Made by a program: the position numbers and the translations under genes | Part shown: positions 54,617 to 57,163 of the stretch, piece by piece | How positions within the stretch are numbered: the first letter of the stretch is position 1 | How the letters are laid out: each line of letters begins with the position of its first letter | The notes under the pieces: model-generated | Told to the model about the DNA's origin: nothing | What the model saw: the letters and a program-made list of their open reading frames with translations, nothing else | Databases searched by the model: none | Origin: Bacteroidales bacterium | Lineage (GTDB): Bacteria > Bacteroidota > Bacteroidia > Bacteroidales > JAQXIO01 | Length of the DNA: 57,163 bases | NCBI GenBank assembly: GCA_029007825.1 | Contig: JAQXIO010000068.1 | Span: 1-57,163, forward strand | Direction: 5' to 3'

Positions 54617-56262
54617 TGATGTTGAATATGGCTTGTCGTAGGTTTACAATGTTTTTCTGGGGTTGCGTTCTGCTTGTATTCGTGACTGCCTGTACGGATG
54701 GTTTTCGTGACGCGAATACCGATCGCACGGGAATTACGGATGAACAGCTTGCGATTGACTACAATAATTTGGGAATGCCACTTACCGTAATTCAGCAGGG
54801 AATTTATTTTAATTATGATTTCGGAAAAGGGAAGAACTGGCCCTTTCAGATAATGCAGAATCTGAGTGCCGATATGTTTAGCGGCTATATGCATGATTAT
54901 AAACCTCATAACGGAGGAAGCAGCAATACCGATTATAATTTGCAGGACGGTTGGAACGGAACATTCTGGGAGAATACCTATGCCTATATTTTTCCGCAAA
55001 TAAAGCGATCGGAAGATTCTACCAGGATGAATCATTCCGATCTTTTCGGGATAACCAAGATTTTAAAGGTCGAAACCATGCACCGGGTTTCTGATTACTA
55101 CGGTCCTATTATTTATACGTACTTCGGAATTGAAGGAAGTAAGGATGTTCCCGACTCGCAAAAGGATGCTTATAATGCCTTTTTTGCGGATCTCGATAGC
55201 GCGGTTTTTGTGTTAGATAAATATTTACAGACAAACGACGATTTGGGACGTTTTGCCAAATTCGATATACTTCTTGACGGCAAGTATAGTTCATGGATTA
55301 AATTTGCGAATTCTTTACGCCTTCGTTTAGCAATCCGGATTGCTATGGTTGATCCTGAAAAAGCAAAGAGTGAGTTCTTAAAAGGTATTTCTAACCCGTA
55401 CGGTGTGTTTGAAACGGTGGCGGAAAAGGTCGAAGTATCGACGAAGAGCGGTTATACGAATCCGTTGGGTGAGATTAACCGTATTTGGAATGAGGCCTAT
55501 ATGAATGCCAATATGGAATCTATTCTGACCGGTTATAAAGATCCGCGTTTAAGCCTCTTCTTCGAACCTTGTCTGGAGGTAGCTCTTCAGAGTGAGTTGG
55601 ATGAAGTTGACGAACAGGTACATTTGAAGGGTACATTTAAGGGAATACGTCAGGGAACTGGCTTTTCACATCAGCTTTATATAACACATTCAAGATTATA
55701 CGTTAACCAAAGTACCGATGCGATACTGATGACGTCTGCGGAAATCTGGTTTTTACGTGCAGAGGCTGCATTGCGGGGATGGACAAGTGAGGATGCTGGG
55801 ACTTGTTACCGGAATGGTATAACGACTTCATTTTCCCAATGGGGAGCTTCGGGCATCACCGATTATCTGGAAAGCGATAAGATGGCTGCCGATTATAAGG
55901 ATGCATTTGATGAGCTTAACGATATAAAGGCCAGATGTAAGGTATCCCCACGTTGGATAGAAGATGCGGAACCTGAGGTAAAGTTGGAAAAAATAATTAC
56001 TCAGAAATGGCTGGCAATGTTTCCGGAAGGTTGTGAGGCCTGGGCGGAACAACGGCGTACCGGTTATCCCCGTCTTTTTCCTGTAAGGATAAACAACAGT
56101 AAAGATGGATGTATTGACACGGAAATAATGATACGTCGTCTTAATTTTCCTACTTCGCTTATTGATTCCGATCCCTCTCTGTATAAGGCGTTGCAAGATG
56201 CTTTCGGCGTTCCCGATAATGCTGGCTCCCGCCTTTGGTGGGATATTGGCCGGAATTTTTGA
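54616..56262 (+). CDS. SusD/RagB-like surface glycan-binding lipoprotein
   Basis: 548 aa lid partner of the SusC receptor. Lipoprotein signal with lipobox FVTAC (Cys26). The opening GFRDANTDRTGITDEQL and the later WPFQIMQNLSADMFSGYM match the SusD-like_2 subfamily rather than classic SusD. The helical TPR-like core includes IWFLRAEAALRGWTSEDAGTCYRNGI, and the C terminus has KIITQKWLAMFPEGCEAWAEQRRTGYPRLFP, a standard segment. Its ATG shares one base with the susC stop, so translation is coupled. The glycan is unknown. Confidence 0.93.
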   Translation: MMLNMACRRFTMFFWGCVLLVFVTACTDGFRDANTDRTGITDEQLAIDYNNLGMPLTVIQQGIYFNYDFGKGKNWPFQIMQNLSADMFSGYMHDYKPHNGGSSNTDYNLQDGWNGTFWENTYAYIFPQIKRSEDSTRMNHSDLFGITKILKVETMHRVSDYYGPIIYTYFGIEGSKDVPDSQKDAYNAFFADLDSAVFVLDKYLQTNDDLGRFAKFDILLDGKYSSWIKFANSLRLRLAIRIAMVDPEKAKSEFLKGISNPYGVFETVAEKVEVSTKSGYTNPLGEINRIWNEAYMNANMESILTGYKDPRLSLFFEPCLEVALQSELDEVDEQVHLKGTFKGIRQGTGFSHQLYITHSRLYVNQSTDAILMTSAEIWFLRAEAALRGWTSEDAGTCYRNGITTSFSQWGASGITDYLESDKMAADYKDAFDELNDIKARCKVSPRWIEDAEPEVKLEKIITQKWLAMFPEGCEAWAEQRRTGYPRLFPVRINNSKDGCIDTEIMIRRLNFPTSLIDSDPSLYKALQDAFGVPDNAGSRLWWDIGRNF

Positions 56263-56297
56263 GTTTTGTATTCGTTTTGAGGGGTATGTAAAACATT

Positions 56298-56341
56298 AAA
56301 ACCTGTCAGATTGTAATATTTATTACGCTTTGACAGGTTTT
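56298..56341. terminator. Bidirectional terminator between susD and tyrA
   Basis: AAAACCTGTCA (56298-56308) pairs with TGACAGGTTTT (56331-56341) over a 22-base loop. T-run on the plus strand; A-run gives T on the minus strand. Confidence 0.75.
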
Positions 56342-56404
56342 AATATATATGAAGATAATGTTTTTGATTTTTTTCGAATAATTCCGAATTGAGTTTCTCA
56401 AACT

Positions 56405-57163
56405 TTATTCTTTTTGACGGATATTCTTCCGTATCTTGGTAAGGAAGTTTTTCATCTCGGCTGAATCTTTTTTCTCGATAATTTGTAATAATCTGGCAAG
56501 TTCTTCTCGTATCCGTTTTACTTTATCGGGAGTATTGGGATTGAAAAGAATTTCCGTTAACAGATAATCGTCTTCCGATAACAGTCCGTGTGCGATGTTC
56601 AAATGTTTTTTGAAAGTGGTACCCGGGGCATCGATCGGTTCCATAACCGAAGCGAAGACCATTGTCGATACAAACGGAATGGAAAGAGAATAGGCTGTAA
56701 TAAGGTCATGTTCTTCGAAATTATATTCGAATATTTTAAGATGCAGAGACCGATAGAGATCACGAAAGAAGACCTTACCCATATGGTCGGATTCGGTAAT
56801 GATTACTGTATTTTGGGTAGACAGATCGCTTAGACTCGCAAATGTCGGTCCGAACATAGGGTGTGTTGAAACGAAAGGGTGACCCTGTGAGGCGTAAAAC
56901 TCTTTAAGGCCAGTTTTTACGGACGCAATATCAGACAGAATACAGTGAGAACCGATATACGGCATGATCTCCTTAAATGCTTCTATTGTATATTTAATGG
57001 TTACACAATTGATTACCATGTCCGGATTAAATACGGCAATTTCGTTGGCATGGCTCATACGCTCCGTATTGTACAGGTAGCGAAGTTTCTTCGGGTCTTT
57101 TTCCAAAACTGCGACTTCGTGGTCGAAACTTAAAGTGTCGGCAAAAAATGAGCCCATTTTGCC
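56405..57163 (-). CDS. tyrA: Prephenate dehydrogenase, missing its N-terminal end
   Basis: Partial gene open at the right edge; about 252 codons remain. Its first visible residues GKMGSFFADTL are the tail of the NAD-binding GxGxxG motif, so only a handful of residues are missing. HPMFGPTFASL holds the conserved His-Pro-Met-Phe-Gly-Pro of TyrA. The helical dimerisation domain follows, with DLITAYSLSIPFVSTMVFAS and a Lys-rich end. It oxidatively decarboxylates prephenate to 4-hydroxyphenylpyruvate for tyrosine. There is no ATG need inside the window: an internal Met at 57157 belongs to the motif. Confidence 0.93.
   Translation of the reverse strand, partial: GKMGSFFADTLSFDHEVAVLEKDPKKLRYLYNTERMSHANEIAVFNPDMVINCVTIKYTIEAFKEIMPYIGSHCILSDIASVKTGLKEFYASQGHPFVSTHPMFGPTFASLSDLSTQNTVIITESDHMGKVFFRDLYRSLHLKIFEYNFEEHDLITAYSLSIPFVSTMVFASVMEPIDAPGTTFKKHLNIAHGLLSEDDYLLTEILFNPNTPDKVKRIREELARLLQIIEKKDSAEMKNFLTKIRKNIRQKE

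Noticed and set aside
1..57163. CRISPR array, insertion sequence, prophage or integrase
   Set aside because: No regularly spaced repeats and no transposase, integrase or phage structural genes in any frame that I could recognise.

Overview
The window looks like chromosomal DNA of a Bacteroidales bacterium (phylum Bacteroidota). The evidence is a SusC/SusD pair, GH92 and GH106-like secreted glycosidases, DUF4270 and DUF3332 lipoproteins, a single-domain GT5 glycogen synthase, the thrA / PGM-like kinase / thrC operon, and many promoters of the Bacteroidota form (TTTG, about 19-20 nt, TAnnTTTG). Genus is not assigned. There is no CRISPR array, integrase, insertion sequence, prophage or plasmid origin. 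Most of the window is ordinary core genome, with accessory glycan genes at both ends.

Layout. 1-157: 5' end of glmS (minus). 610-4796: secreted FAD oxidoreductase and GH92 alpha-mannosidase, convergent over one terminator. 5150-8564: WbuC-type cupin divergent from a tight operon of sigma-54 activator, LptE-like lipoprotein, TPR-like protein and secG. 8979-11386: TspO, a frameshifted flavodoxin-type pseudogene, flavin reductase and a secreted cupin. 11884-13350: TPR membrane protein, ribH, tRNA-Tyr and tRNA-Gly (all minus). 13532-14931: recF and a DciA/DUF721 protein. 14953-20807 (minus): 5-formyl-THF cyclo-ligase, S41 protease, dCMP deaminase, Ca/Na antiporter and M3 peptidase. 21221-25800: glycogen operon (debranching enzyme, GT4 synthase, GH57). 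25938-28949: two-headed FAD protein. 29039-31198: DUF4270 lipoprotein and GT5 synthase (minus), divergent from panC-panD-ffh-folD and tRNA-His. 35367-37000: small membrane proteins and DUF3332. 37564-40690: ABC-F ATPase and EamA transporter. 40775-46688: threonine operon with a leader peptide. 46841-56262: polysaccharide-utilisation region with a GH106-like hydrolase, a GH92 remnant and a SusC/SusD pair. 56405-57163: 5' part of tyrA (minus), running off the edge.

The least routine parts are these. An unlisted 16-codon ORF rich in Thr codons lies just upstream of thrA and looks like an attenuation leader. The threonine operon uses a phosphoglycerate-mutase-like protein where ThrB would be expected and carries an unrelated secreted SGNH hydrolase. 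A GH92 gene has been reduced to its two ends by an internal deletion. A flavodoxin gene carries two single-base frameshifts. The FAD protein at 25938 has two nucleotide-binding motifs in one chain. tRNA-His has unusual mismatches in its acceptor and T stems. I see no clearly new multi-gene system; the threonine leader and operon are the best candidates for follow-up.
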